Shown: in pieces, positions 9,411 to 18,185 of the stretch
Layout of the letters: each line of letters starts with the position of its first letter
Position numbering within the stretch: position 1 is the stretch's first letter
Assembly: GCA_041395665.1 (NCBI GenBank)
Contig: JAWLAB010000003.1
Coordinates: 124,001-188,000 of the forward strand
Reading direction: 5' to 3'
Length of the DNA: 64,000 nucleotides
From: Pseudomonadales bacterium
GTDB lineage: Bacteria; Pseudomonadota; Gammaproteobacteria; Pseudomonadales; UBA7239
The notes under the pieces: generated by a model
Told to the model about the DNA's origin: nothing
Databases searched by the model: none
The model's input: the letters and a program-made list of their open reading frames with translations, nothing else
Position numbers and translations under genes: made by a program

Positions 9411-9438
9411 TTGCAAATCCTGCAAACCGCTCCATAAT
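9411..9438 (+). promoter_or_regulatory. Candidate promoter for speE
   Basis: TTGCAA at 9411-9416, a 16-base spacer, then CATAAT at 9433-9438. It faces away from the SRP RNA promoter and would give a leader of about 90 bases. This is the only reasonable pair of hexamers seen before speE. Confidence 0.4.
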
Positions 9439-9533
9439 CGCGCGCTTCCTTGTACCATAAACCTGTATGCCGGCTTGCTCGATAGGCTGGCGGTCATTCT
9501 TTTACCCACCACACTGCGGAGAGAAGCAAAGCC

Positions 9534-10397
9534 ATGACTAAGACCTGGAATGAAACACTGTACGATGCTTGGGGACAACGCCACGACATTGACAAGGTTT
9601 ATTTCGAGTTTGATACGGGACACCAGCAGTTGATGATTTTTCACAACGCGCTGTTTGGTCGCGTGATGGTGTTGGACGGCGTGGTGCAAACCACCGAAAA
9701 AGACGAATTTATCTATCACGAAATGTTGACGCATGTGCCGATTCTTGCGCACGGTAAGGCAAAACGCGTGCTGATTATCGGCGGTGGCGATGGCGGTATT
9801 TTGCGTGAAGTGTGTCGTCACAGCAGCATCGAACATGTGACGCAAGTAGAAATTGATAAAGCCGTTATTGATATGGCGATCGAATATCTGCCGAACCATT
9901 CCGCAGGTGCGTATGACGACCCGCGCGCCAATATCGTGATTGATGATGGCTGCCGTTTTGTGGCGAATTGCCAAGAAAAATTTGACATCATTATTTCCGA
10001 TTCCACCGACCCTATCGGTCCTGGCGAAGTGTTGTTTACCAGCCAGTTCTACAGTGATTGCAAACGCTGCTTGAACGATGGCGGCATCATGGTTACGCAA
10101 AACGGCGTGGTCTTTATGCAGCTGGACGAAGTGAAAACCACGGCGCAACGCATGGCACTAACTTTTGGTGATGTGCATTTCTACACCGCTGCAGTGCCTA
10201 CTTATGTGGGCGGCGTGATGACTTTTGCGTGGTCTAGCGACGATAAATCGCTGCGTCATGTGGATGCCAATACGATTCGCGAGCGCTTCAAAGCGTCTGG
10301 TATTAAAACGCGTTATTACAATCCAGACATTCATGTTGCTTCGTTTGCACTGCCGCAGTATGTGTTAGAAGCGGTTGGCAAAACTGATAACGGTTGA
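9534..10397 (+). CDS. speE: Polyamine aminopropyltransferase (spermidine synthase)
   Basis: A 287-residue enzyme that transfers the aminopropyl group of decarboxylated S-adenosylmethionine to putrescine. Family marks visible: the Tyr/Gln-rich N-terminal beta region (FDTGHQQLMIF), the nucleotide loop LIIGGGDGGILREV, and the catalytic Asp in SDSTDPIGPGE. The SD element AGAGAAG precedes the ATG. It is followed after 9 bases by a decarboxylase-like gene that could supply putrescine. No speD, which makes the aminopropyl donor, is in the window. Confidence 0.95.
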   Translation: MTKTWNETLYDAWGQRHDIDKVYFEFDTGHQQLMIFHNALFGRVMVLDGVVQTTEKDEFIYHEMLTHVPILAHGKAKRVLIIGGGDGGILREVCRHSSIEHVTQVEIDKAVIDMAIEYLPNHSAGAYDDPRANIVIDDGCRFVANCQEKFDIIISDSTDPIGPGEVLFTSQFYSDCKRCLNDGGIMVTQNGVVFMQLDEVKTTAQRMALTFGDVHFYTAAVPTYVGGVMTFAWSSDDKSLRHVDANTIRERFKASGIKTRYYNPDIHVASFALPQYVLEAVGKTDNG

Positions 10398-10406
10398 TGT
10401 GCGGCA

Positions 10407-11537
10407 ATGGCCAACTTGTTTTCGGATATTTTGTTCGATGAAACCAAGATGCGCGTTATGGTCGAGCAGTACGGTTCGCCGTTGCTGTTGCTCGACTGCG
10501 CGAAGTTGGCCGACCAATATCAGCAATTAAAAGCTGCGCTGCCGAATGTTGGTTTGTTCTATGCGGTGAAGGCGTTTCCGCACGCGGCGATAGTCAATAC
10601 GCTGAATCAATTGGGTGCGGGTTTTGATATTGCTTCAACGGGTGAAATCAATTTACTGCGCAAGCAAAAAGTGAATCCGCGCAACACGATTCACACGCAT
10701 CCCATTAAAAAAGATAAAGATATTCGCGATGCGCTGCGTTTCGGTTGCAGTACTTTTGTGGTCGATAATCTCGTTGAAATTGCTAAGTTTCGCCAGTACG
10801 CGCATCGTGTAGGTTTGTTGCTGCGTGTGGCATTTCGCAGCCCTGATTGTGCCGTCGATTTGTCGAAAAAATTTGGCTGTTCACCCGAAGAAGTGCCAGC
10901 CATGTTGAAAGAAGCGAAAGCTTTGGGCTTGCATGTCAAAGGTTTGTCGTTTCATGTTGGCTCGCAATCGACATCGCCCAGCACGCATGTAGCGGCGATT
11001 GAAGCTTGCACAAAATTAATCAGCGAATACGAAGTGCCGATTCGTATTTTGGATATTGGCGGTGGTTTTCCTGTCGATTACGACAATGGTGGTGATATCG
11101 ATATTGCTGCCTTTTGTGCGCCAATTCGTGAAGCACTGAAAAAATTGCCTGAGCATGTGGAAGTGATTGCAGAGCCTGGTCGCTATTTAATTGCACCTGC
11201 GGCAGCCGCAGTAACAACGGTGGTGGGAAAAGCACTGCGCGGTGATCAGCCTTGGTATTACTTAGATGATGGCGTATACGGTATGTTCAGTGGTCGTATT
11301 TATGATCATGCGCGTTATCCGCTGCATGTTTTTCGTTCGGGGAAAACAATGCCGTCTGCCGTGGTTGGACCGACTTGCGACAGCATCGATGTCATCGAAG
11401 AAGCACTGGAATTGCCAGAGTTAGCGGTGGGAGATTTGTTGATAGGTCGCATGATGGGTGCTTACACAGCAGCTACTGCTTCCACTTTTAATTCGTTGCC
11501 TGTGCCGCGTATTGTTGTACTGAACGAACCGAACTAA
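10407..11537 (+). CDS. Ornithine decarboxylase-like PLP enzyme (fold type III)
   Basis: 376 residues, alanine-racemase-like fold. The PLP lysine is Lys55 in FYAVKAFPH. The phosphate-binding loop follows DIGGGFPV, and the C-terminal GPTCDSID contains the active-site Cys of the neighbouring subunit. This pattern, including the short length, is that of eukaryote-type ornithine decarboxylase, which bacteria use to make putrescine. Lysine/ornithine or diaminopimelate-type decarboxylases are related alternatives, but the position right after speE favours ornithine. It is followed by a strong terminator. Confidence 0.85.
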   Translation: MANLFSDILFDETKMRVMVEQYGSPLLLLDCAKLADQYQQLKAALPNVGLFYAVKAFPHAAIVNTLNQLGAGFDIASTGEINLLRKQKVNPRNTIHTHPIKKDKDIRDALRFGCSTFVVDNLVEIAKFRQYAHRVGLLLRVAFRSPDCAVDLSKKFGCSPEEVPAMLKEAKALGLHVKGLSFHVGSQSTSPSTHVAAIEACTKLISEYEVPIRILDIGGGFPVDYDNGGDIDIAAFCAPIREALKKLPEHVEVIAEPGRYLIAPAAAAVTTVVGKALRGDQPWYYLDDGVYGMFSGRIYDHARYPLHVFRSGKTMPSAVVGPTCDSIDVIEEALELPELAVGDLLIGRMMGAYTAATASTFNSLPVPRIVVLNEPN

Positions 11538-11567
11538 CTTTATCTTTCGTAGTAAAAATTACGCAAT

Positions 11568-11596
11568 AAAAAAGCCGCATTCACTGCGGCTTTTTT
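11568..11596. terminator. Bidirectional intrinsic terminator
   Basis: Stem GCCGCA / TGCGGC with a five-base loop, flanked by A6 on the left and T6 on the right, so it works in both directions. It ends the speE operon from the left and terC from the right. Confidence 0.9.
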
Positions 11597-11618
11597 GGTG
11601 GCACTAACTTCTCATTAT

Positions 11619-12386
11619 TTAATGAGCAGGCGTGTCATGATCCGTATTGGCATAAGATTCACGCAGATCAACTGGCTTGTGCGCTTTTGCACGCAGGCGA
11701 ATATTCAGTGCTTCGACAAGAATCGAGAATGCCATGGCAAAGTAGATATAACCTTTGGGTACATGGTGACCTGTACCGTCAGCTACTAATACAACACCGA
11801 CGACGAGCAAGAAACCCAGTGCGAGCATTTTGATGGTAGGGTGATCTTCAATAAATCTGCCAATAAAACCAGCAAAAGCAATCATCAAACCCACAGAGGC
11901 AACCACGGCAGATACCATAACTGGAATTTGGTTACTCATGCCAACGGCGGTGATGATGGAATCCAGCGAGAAAACCAAATCGATAATAATGATTTGCGTG
12001 ATGATGGCAAAAAAATTGGCGCGTACAGCGTGCGTTGCGTGGCCTTCAACACCTTCCAGCAACTGATGGACTTCTTGTGTGCTTTTCCAGATAAGGAATA
12101 AACCACCAGCAATCAGAATGATGTCGCGACCTGAAACACCATGCTCCATAACGGTAAATAGAGGTGTTGTCATATTGGCAATCCACGCCAGCGTCATCAG
12201 CAGTGCGATACGCATGAACATCGCCAAAAACAGACCAAGACGACGAGCAAATTCTCTTTTTTCTTTCGGCAGTTTTTCTACCAAAATAGAAATGAAAATA
12301 ATGTTGTCGATACCGAGTACCAGTTCGAGGGTGGTTAGCGTGATAAACGCCATCCAAGCTTGCGGGTCGGTGAGAAGTTCCATCAT
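11619..12386 (-). CDS. TerC-family integral membrane protein
   Basis: 255 residues with about seven membrane helices. Two related segments, LELVLGIDNIIFISIL near the N-terminus and IDLVFSLDSIITAVGM in the middle, form the internal repeat typical of the family; their acidic residues inside the membrane are thought to bind metal. Family members include manganese exporters and tellurite-resistance TerC. The substrate cannot be told from the sequence, though manganese export is the best-supported role in this family. A Met-Met start is present; either could be used. It ends 23 bases from the shared terminator. Confidence 0.88.
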   Translation of the reverse strand: MMELLTDPQAWMAFITLTTLELVLGIDNIIFISILVEKLPKEKREFARRLGLFLAMFMRIALLMTLAWIANMTTPLFTVMEHGVSGRDIILIAGGLFLIWKSTQEVHQLLEGVEGHATHAVRANFFAIITQIIIIDLVFSLDSIITAVGMSNQIPVMVSAVVASVGLMIAFAGFIGRFIEDHPTIKMLALGFLLVVGVVLVADGTGHHVPKGYIYFAMAFSILVEALNIRLRAKAHKPVDLRESYANTDHDTPAH

Positions 12387-12443
12387 AGGCGTGGTCTCGT
12401 GTTGCTCGTTGTATGGTTGTTCGTTGGCGGTTGTTTGGGTGAA

Positions 12444-13640
12444 TTACTTTTGGTTATCCATAGCCTGATAGTATTCCATCAAGATTTTGGCAACTTCTGG
12501 GCGTGAAAACTCAGGAGGCGGTGCAATACCTTGGCCAAGCATTTGGCGCACTTTAGTGCCGGAGAGCACAATGAAATCTTCTTCGGTGTGACCTTCTGCT
12601 TCGCGCATCATCACCACACGATTCAATTTTTTAGAGAACGCAGTGTTGTCCGCGCCAAAGATTTGGATTTGTAATGCACCAGCAGGTACTTTTTCTTCAA
12701 AAATAATTTGCGAATCAAAAGGTCCGTAATAGCTGCCAACACCGGCGTGATCGCGACCGACGATTAGATAACTAGCGCCCATGTTTTGACGGAAGATCGC
12801 GTGCAATACCGCTTCACGAGGACCTGCATACATCATGTCAAAACCGTAGCCGGCAATCATCACGGTATTGGGTGGAAAATATTCGTCAACCATTTTGCGG
12901 ATGCAGGCATCACGCACGCTGGCAGGAATATCGCCCGCTTTTAATTTGCCGAGCAGCATGTGAATGACGATGCCATCGGCTTGCAATCTTTCTTGCGCCA
13001 TGCGGCACAGTTCTTCGTGCGCACGGTGCATCGGGTTGCGTGTTTGAAACGCCACCACTTTTTTCCAACCGCGCTTGGAAATTTCTTCACGGATTTCCGT
13101 AGCAGTGCGGAAAGTATCAGGAAAATCGTGTGGAAAATAACTGTAGTTCAATACTTGGATAGAACCAGAAACCAAGAAACGACCTGAATTGAGGAATGTG
13201 GTAACGCCTGGGTGTTTGTCATCCAGTGTGCTAAAAATATGTTGCGCCATGAACTGCATTTGTTCATCACTCGCTTCTTCAATAGCAGCAACATCCATCA
13301 CTGCAATCACAGGATTGCCTTCCACATTCGGATCGCGCAAAGCGATGCGTTTTGCGTTTTTAATCGCAGACACATCTTTCAAAATATTCACAATTGGAAT
13401 CGGCCAAAACAAGCCGCTGGTGGTGTGCAGTTTTTCTGCCACCGAAAGACTGTCTGCCAGATTCATATAGCCAGTGAGCGGTGTGAAATAACCTGCGCCC
13501 ATCATCACTGCATTGCCTGCTGCAGCAGAGCTAATTAACACAGACGGCAGTTGCTCTGCTTCTGCAGTTAACTTGGCGCGTTCGTTGGCATCGGCAACAT
13601 AGCGAGGTTGGAGTGCATCGGCACCGTGTGGCTTGATCAT
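12444..13640 (-). CDS. sat: Sulfate adenylyltransferase, homomeric type
   Basis: A 398-residue ATP sulfurylase. It has the nucleotide-binding QTRNPMHRAHE motif, GRDHAGVGSYYGP, and the C-terminal FSGTKVR-like loop (VLSGTKVRQML). This is the one-polypeptide form, not the two-subunit GTP-driven CysDN found in E. coli and Pseudomonas. It forms adenylylsulfate from sulfate and ATP, or runs the other way in sulfur oxidisers. With the sulfite reductase at 51-53 kb in the window and no Dsr or Apr genes, assimilation is the likelier direction. A strong SD (AGGAGGA) precedes the ATG, and a good promoter lies upstream. Confidence 0.95.
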   Translation of the reverse strand: MIKPHGADALQPRYVADANERAKLTAEAEQLPSVLISSAAAGNAVMMGAGYFTPLTGYMNLADSLSVAEKLHTTSGLFWPIPIVNILKDVSAIKNAKRIALRDPNVEGNPVIAVMDVAAIEEASDEQMQFMAQHIFSTLDDKHPGVTTFLNSGRFLVSGSIQVLNYSYFPHDFPDTFRTATEIREEISKRGWKKVVAFQTRNPMHRAHEELCRMAQERLQADGIVIHMLLGKLKAGDIPASVRDACIRKMVDEYFPPNTVMIAGYGFDMMYAGPREAVLHAIFRQNMGASYLIVGRDHAGVGSYYGPFDSQIIFEEKVPAGALQIQIFGADNTAFSKKLNRVVMMREAEGHTEEDFIVLSGTKVRQMLGQGIAPPPEFSRPEVAKILMEYYQAMDNQK

Positions 13641-13694
13641 GATGAATCCTCCTGTGTGGAAAGAGCAGGCGAGTGCGAGTTTTCGCGGTGCGAC

Positions 13695-13723
13695 ATTATA
13701 GCTACAATCGCCGCGCCGGTCAG
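13695..13723 (-). promoter_or_regulatory. Sigma-70-type promoter for sat
   Basis: Minus strand: CTGACC (13723-13718), 17-base spacer, perfect TATAAT (13700-13695). It would give a leader of about 50 bases with an AGGAGGA ribosome site. It lies just 18 bases from the divergent protease gene start. Confidence 0.65.
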
Positions 13724-13740
13724 AGCTCGTAAGGTGTTAT

Positions 13741-14880
13741 GTGACGAAGCGAATGCGAGAGATTTTGATAAAAGATATTGCTGTGCCAACACTGTGCGGT
13801 TTGGTGGTGGCATTGCTTTATCTGCAGCACCAAAAAATTCAGACGCTAGAAACATCTGTCACCAATATACAGGGCAGTGCGACACAATTCCGTAGTAATA
13901 CTGTGGCTGTTGCTGGCTCGGCTTCTTACGCCGATGCAGCTGAAATTGCTATGCCTGCCGTGGTGAATATTTATACGCGCAAATATGTGCGGCGGCTTGC
14001 TGTGGAAGGTGATGCATTTGGTCAGCAGTACATCACACCTCAGGAGCGTGTTGAAGGCTCACTCGGTTCGGGTGTGATTGTTAGCACAGACGGTTATGTG
14101 TTGACGAATCATCATGTCATCGCTGGTGCTTATCAGATTTTAGTAAGCTTGCATGATGGCCGTGATGCACAAGCTAAATTAGTCGGTGTTGATCAAGAAA
14201 CGGATTTAGCTGTTTTGAAAATTCAATTACCGGATTTAACAGCGATTCGCTTTGGTGACGCACAACATATGCGTATCGGTGATGTGGTGCTGGCGATTGG
14301 CAATCCTTTAGGCGTAGGGCAAACCGTCACGCAGGGCATTATTTCTGCAGCTGCGCGTTACGGTTTGGAATTGAATATCCAAGAAAATTATTTGCAAACG
14401 GATGCAGCTATCAATCAAGGAAACTCTGGTGGCGCTTTGGTCGATACAACAGGGAAATTGGTCGGCATCAATACCGCAATCCAAAGCCCAACGGGTGGCT
14501 CAGTCGGCATTGGTTACGCAATCCCCGCTGATACGGCACAAAAAGTGCTGAACGATATTATTCAGTATGGCCATGTGATTCGCGGTTGGATCGGTGTGGA
14601 ATCGCAGGCATTAAATGCATTTGCATCGCGCAGTTTGGGTTTGGAGCCAGGGCAGGGCATGTTGGTGCGCAGTGTATTTCGCGACGGTCCTGGAGCGGCG
14701 GCTGGCTTACAGCCCGGCGACATCATCACGCATTTTGATGGCGTGCCTGCAACTACTACGCGCGCAGGCATGAAGCGCATCACCAACGCGCAGCCAGGTG
14801 AAAAAATTACGGTAAGTTTTTTGCGCTCAGGCCAGAAAGGCGAAGTATCACTGACTATCGGTATTCGCCCAGGTGGATAA
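13741..14880 (+). CDS. degS: DegS/AlgW-type periplasmic serine protease
   Basis: 379 residues with a GTG start. One N-terminal membrane anchor (about residues 12-27) is followed by a trypsin-like domain with the triad His125 (LTNHHVI), Asp155 (ETDLAVLK) and Ser229 (GNSGGAL), then a single PDZ domain (from about 285). One PDZ plus a membrane anchor is the DegS/AlgW architecture; DegP has two PDZ domains and a cleavable signal. In the known pathway this protease cuts the anti-sigma factor RseA/MucA after sensing misfolded outer-membrane proteins. It lies alone on its strand, divergent from sat. Confidence 0.9.
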   Translation: MTKRMREILIKDIAVPTLCGLVVALLYLQHQKIQTLETSVTNIQGSATQFRSNTVAVAGSASYADAAEIAMPAVVNIYTRKYVRRLAVEGDAFGQQYITPQERVEGSLGSGVIVSTDGYVLTNHHVIAGAYQILVSLHDGRDAQAKLVGVDQETDLAVLKIQLPDLTAIRFGDAQHMRIGDVVLAIGNPLGVGQTVTQGIISAAARYGLELNIQENYLQTDAAINQGNSGGALVDTTGKLVGINTAIQSPTGGSVGIGYAIPADTAQKVLNDIIQYGHVIRGWIGVESQALNAFASRSLGLEPGQGMLVRSVFRDGPGAAAGLQPGDIITHFDGVPATTTRAGMKRITNAQPGEKITVSFLRSGQKGEVSLTIGIRPGG

Positions 14881-14884
14881 CTTT

Positions 14885-15394
14885 TTAAGATTTCAGCGCC
14901 AGTGGTAAGCCAGCGATGACCATCGTCACCGCATCGCATTGTTTGGCTAATTCTTGATGGAGTCGACCAGCTTCATCGACAAAACGCCGTGTAAGTGGAT
15001 CCATCGGCACTATGCCCATGCCCACTTCGTTGCTCACCAAAAAAATATCACCTGCTAGTTGCGGTAGCGTGCTTAAAAAACTTGCTCGCTCGCGTATAAA
15101 AACTTCGTTGCCTGCCAGCAAAATATTGGTTAGCCACAGCGTTAAACAATCGACAAGTATGCATGTGTCTTTTGCTGCGTGTTGTCGCAGTGTGGCAGCG
15201 AGTTGTAACGGCTCTTCAACCGTAAACCAGCGCGCATCCCGCGAAGTTTGGTGATGGTGAATGCGTGCTTGCATTTCTCCATCTAAAGCTTCAGAGGTGG
15301 CGATGTAAACCAACTTTTTGTTAGTTGCCAGTCCAGTTGTTTCTGCAAAGTGACTTTTACCAGAGCGCGCACCGCCGAGGATGAGGTGTTTCAT
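14885..15394 (-). CDS. cobU: Adenosylcobinamide kinase / guanylyltransferase
   Basis: A 169-residue bifunctional enzyme of the late cobalamin pathway. It phosphorylates adenosylcobinamide and then attaches GMP. The P-loop is GGARSGKS, the guanylylated His is about residue 48 in IHHHQTSR, and VDCLTLW and SNEVGMGIVP are family blocks. No other cobalamin gene is adjacent, so this could serve corrinoid salvage. Its ATG overlaps the stop of the SGNH hydrolase by four bases (ATGA), so translation may be coupled to that gene, whose frame is currently broken. Confidence 0.93.
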   Translation of the reverse strand: MKHLILGGARSGKSHFAETTGLATNKKLVYIATSEALDGEMQARIHHHQTSRDARWFTVEEPLQLAATLRQHAAKDTCILVDCLTLWLTNILLAGNEVFIRERASFLSTLPQLAGDIFLVSNEVGMGIVPMDPLTRRFVDEAGRLHQELAKQCDAVTMVIAGLPLALKS

Positions 15395-16396
15395 GGCTTA
15401 GTTTCTTCTGAAGATGTATTTAGTTTTGTTTCAAGTTGTTTCATGATTTCTGTAGCCAAAATTTGGTTGCCTTGTGCAGTCGTGTGAAGATCTGGAAAAA
15501 AATAAATATTTCCTTTGTCTTTCTCAGGCTGAAGATTCTTGAATGTTGCAATGGTATCGATAAGGTGAGGTGAGGTGAGGTGAGGTAATGGCATTGATTG
15601 CCTGTGCGGTTCTTATAGTAACTTTATTGGCCTGCTTGTAGTAACCCTTATTGGCCGCATAGGTTACTAGGAAAACTTTAATGTTATGGTTCTCGCCATA
15701 TTGGATAAGTTTTTCCATGTTTTTCTGCATTTCTACTTCTACATCAAAATGCATGCTCTGTGGACGAAAGCTCATCGAGAAATCAAGTTTTATATTTTTG
15801 TAGTTGATAGTGGCGGGTTGTCCTTTGGCTGTTTCAGTTTGTTTAGGGTCAGATGTAGTAATTGCCGCTAACGCATCGCCTTGGAAGGGTTCTCTTGAGA
15901 GCAGGCAGTAAAGTTTATAAATTCGAGAATACAGTTTGATCCGTTGTATTGGTTGAAAGGCATTTTGTTCGATAAGCCGTGACTCTGCACTTGCAATTGG
16001 TGTCGTCCAACTATCGTTTGTGCCTATCATCACAAGAACAATATCTGGTTGAAATTGTTTAATTGCCTCTTCGAAATTGGCAACAAGTCGAGAAGAATTG
16101 GTACCAGGATAGCCAAGGTTAATTACTTCAATGGCTTTATTTTTGTGGGTGGTGTTCCAAATTGTCTCCAGTTGCTTCGGGTAGGAGTCTTCCTTATCAA
16201 GATAAAGCCCGTAAGTATTGGAATCCCCCATTGTGACAATGCGAAGGTTTTGTGTGAGCCAAGTATTGGCTATATTTTTGTGCAAAAAATGCTGATTTAA
16301 AGAACTTCCTGCCTGCAACACCAATTCAAGTAACAGAATTGTGGATAGCGGCAGGAATAAGAGCCAGTAAGCAGTTTTTTTAAAGCGGCGGAGCAT
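15391..16396 (-). CDS. SGNH/GDSL-type hydrolase, frameshifted at a pentanucleotide repeat
   Basis: The upstream frame encodes a single N-terminal membrane anchor and SGNH blocks I-III: Ser59 in MGDSNTYG, the Gly of GYPGTNS, and Asn127 in GTNDSW. It leaves frame at a run of CCTCA repeats and stops at 15524. The last block, with the catalytic Asp-x-x-His (DLHTTAQGN), lies in the next frame and ends at 15391. As sequenced, the protein lacks its catalytic Asp/His. One more repeat unit (+5) or two fewer (-10) would restore a continuous protein of 336 or 331 residues. Related anchored SGNH proteins de-acylate or acylate envelope polysaccharides; the substrate here is unknown. Its ATG overlaps the ettA stop by one base. 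Confidence 0.85.
15563..15586. repeat. Pentanucleotide tandem repeat inside the SGNH gene
   Basis: About 4.8 perfect copies of GGTGA (CCTCA/ACCTC on the coding strand), followed by a diverged GGTAA unit. Five is not a multiple of three, so each gain or loss of a unit changes the frame. The break between the two halves of the hydrolase falls exactly here. Confidence 0.95.
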
Positions 16397-18057
16397 TATT
16401 CTCGCAGCCGCTTGTATTTCATGCGCGTGGGTTGTTGATCGCCCATGCGCGCTTTGTGATCGGCTTCGTATTCGGTGTAAGTACCTTCAAAGAACACGGC
16501 GCTGCTTTCACCTTCAAAAGCGAGAATGTGTGTGCAAACGCGATCAAGAAACCAGCGATCGTGCGAAATCACCATCGCGCAGCCGGGGAAGTTTTGCAGT
16601 GCTTCTTCCAAGGCGCGCAGCGTTTCTACATCGAGGTCGTTTGACGGTTCGTCGAGCAGCAAAAAGTTGCCGCCTTCTTTCAGTGTACAGGCCAATTGCA
16701 GACGACCGCGTTCACCACCAGACAATTCGCCAACGCGTTTTTGTTGATCAGAGCCTTTGAAATTAAAGCGACCTAAGTAAGCGCGTGAAGGCACTTCATA
16801 GTTGCCAATTTTGATGATGTCGAGTCCGTCAGATACTGCTTCCCAAACGGTTTTGTTGGCATCCAATTTTTCACGCGATTGCTCAACATAGGCGAGTTTT
16901 ACCGTGTCACCCAGCGTGATGCTGCCTTGGTCCGGTTTCTCTTGACCGGTGATCATGCGGAACAGGGTCGATTTGCCTGCACCGTTGGGGCCGATGATGC
17001 CGACGATGGCGCCTTTCGGAACTGCAAAAGAAAGATCATCAACCAGCACGCGATCACCGAACGATTTGGTGACACGATCCAGCTCTAATACTTTATCGCC
17101 TAAACGCGGGCCGGGTGGAATGTAAATTTCATTGGTTTCATTGCGCGCTTGATATTCTTGCGAATTCAATTCGTCAAAGCGTGCGAGACGTGCTTTGTTT
17201 TTTGCGTGACGACCTTTGGGGTTTTGACGCACCCATTCCAATTCGCGTTCGATAGTTTTTTGACGCGCTGCTTCAGTGCGCTCTTCTTGTTTCAAACGCG
17301 CTTCTTTTTGTTCCAACCAAGAAGTGTAATTGCCTTCATACGGGATGCCGTGGCCGCGATCGAGTTCCAAAATCCAACCCGCTGCATTGTCGAGGAAGTA
17401 ACGGTCGTGCGTGATCGCAACCACCGTACCCGGAAATTCCACCAGAAAATGTTCCAGCCATGCGACAGATTCTGCATCCAAGTGGTTAGTCGGTTCATCG
17501 AGCAGCAACATATCAGGGCGCGACATCAGTAAACGACACAGCGCCACGCGGCGGCGTTCACCGCCAGAGAGTTTGGTGACATCAGCATCCCACGGCGGTA
17601 GGCGCAGCGCATCGGCAGCGACTTCCAGTTTGTGTTCGATGCTGTGTGCATCCCACGCCTGAATAATGTCTTCAAACTCGGCTTGTTTTTTTGCCAGCGC
17701 ATCAAAGTCAGCATTTTCTTCGGCGTAAGCCGCGTAAACAGCATCCAAACCTTTTAAGGCATTGAGTGGTTCTGCTAAGCCTTCTTCCACATTGCCGCGC
17801 ACATCTTTGTTGGCATCTAACTGTGGCTCTTGTGGTAGATAACCAATTTTTAGATTACTCATCGGACGCGCTTCACCGATGAAATCGGTATCAATGCCTG
17901 CCATAATTTTTAACAAAGTCGATTTGCCGGAACCGTTTAAGCCTAGTACGCCAATTTTTGCGCCTGGGAAAAATGACAGTGAAATATCTTTGAGAATTTC
18001 ACGCTTCGGTGGTACGACTTTACCGAGGCGATTCATAGTGAAAACATATTGAGCCAT
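16396..18057 (-). CDS. ettA: Energy-dependent translational throttle protein (ABC-F)
   Basis: A 553-residue cytosolic ABC-F ATPase with two nucleotide-binding domains and no membrane part. Walker A motifs are GLNGSGKST and GPNGAGKST; signature motifs are LSGGERRRVAL and LSGGERGRLQL; both Walker B segments end LLDEPTNHLD/LLDEPSNDLD. The N-terminus MAQYVFTMNRLGKVVPPKR and the length match EttA, which binds the ribosomal E site and gates entry into elongation according to ADP/ATP ratio. It is the first gene of a tightly packed run with the SGNH hydrolase and cobU. The 128 bases upstream hold a TATATA at 18135-18140 (minus strand) that may be its -10, with a poor -35. Confidence 0.96.
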   Translation of the reverse strand: MAQYVFTMNRLGKVVPPKREILKDISLSFFPGAKIGVLGLNGSGKSTLLKIMAGIDTDFIGEARPMSNLKIGYLPQEPQLDANKDVRGNVEEGLAEPLNALKGLDAVYAAYAEENADFDALAKKQAEFEDIIQAWDAHSIEHKLEVAADALRLPPWDADVTKLSGGERRRVALCRLLMSRPDMLLLDEPTNHLDAESVAWLEHFLVEFPGTVVAITHDRYFLDNAAGWILELDRGHGIPYEGNYTSWLEQKEARLKQEERTEAARQKTIERELEWVRQNPKGRHAKNKARLARFDELNSQEYQARNETNEIYIPPGPRLGDKVLELDRVTKSFGDRVLVDDLSFAVPKGAIVGIIGPNGAGKSTLFRMITGQEKPDQGSITLGDTVKLAYVEQSREKLDANKTVWEAVSDGLDIIKIGNYEVPSRAYLGRFNFKGSDQQKRVGELSGGERGRLQLACTLKEGGNFLLLDEPSNDLDVETLRALEEALQNFPGCAMVISHDRWFLDRVCTHILAFEGESSAVFFEGTYTEYEADHKARMGDQQPTRMKYKRLRE

Positions 18058-18185
18058 GTAGAAAATCCAAGGTTAAAATTAATAGGAGGTAGCTGTACAA
18101 AGGGCTAAAAATATTACGGTGCTTGTGTGTTGTTTATATAGGGCAGGTACTTTTCATTCAGAAGTATTAGTTGATCCAACAGTGG

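Noticed and set aside
15563..15588. Possible CRISPR or mini-satellite array
   Set aside because: The unit is only five bases, without spacers, and lies inside a gene; it is a simple tandem repeat.
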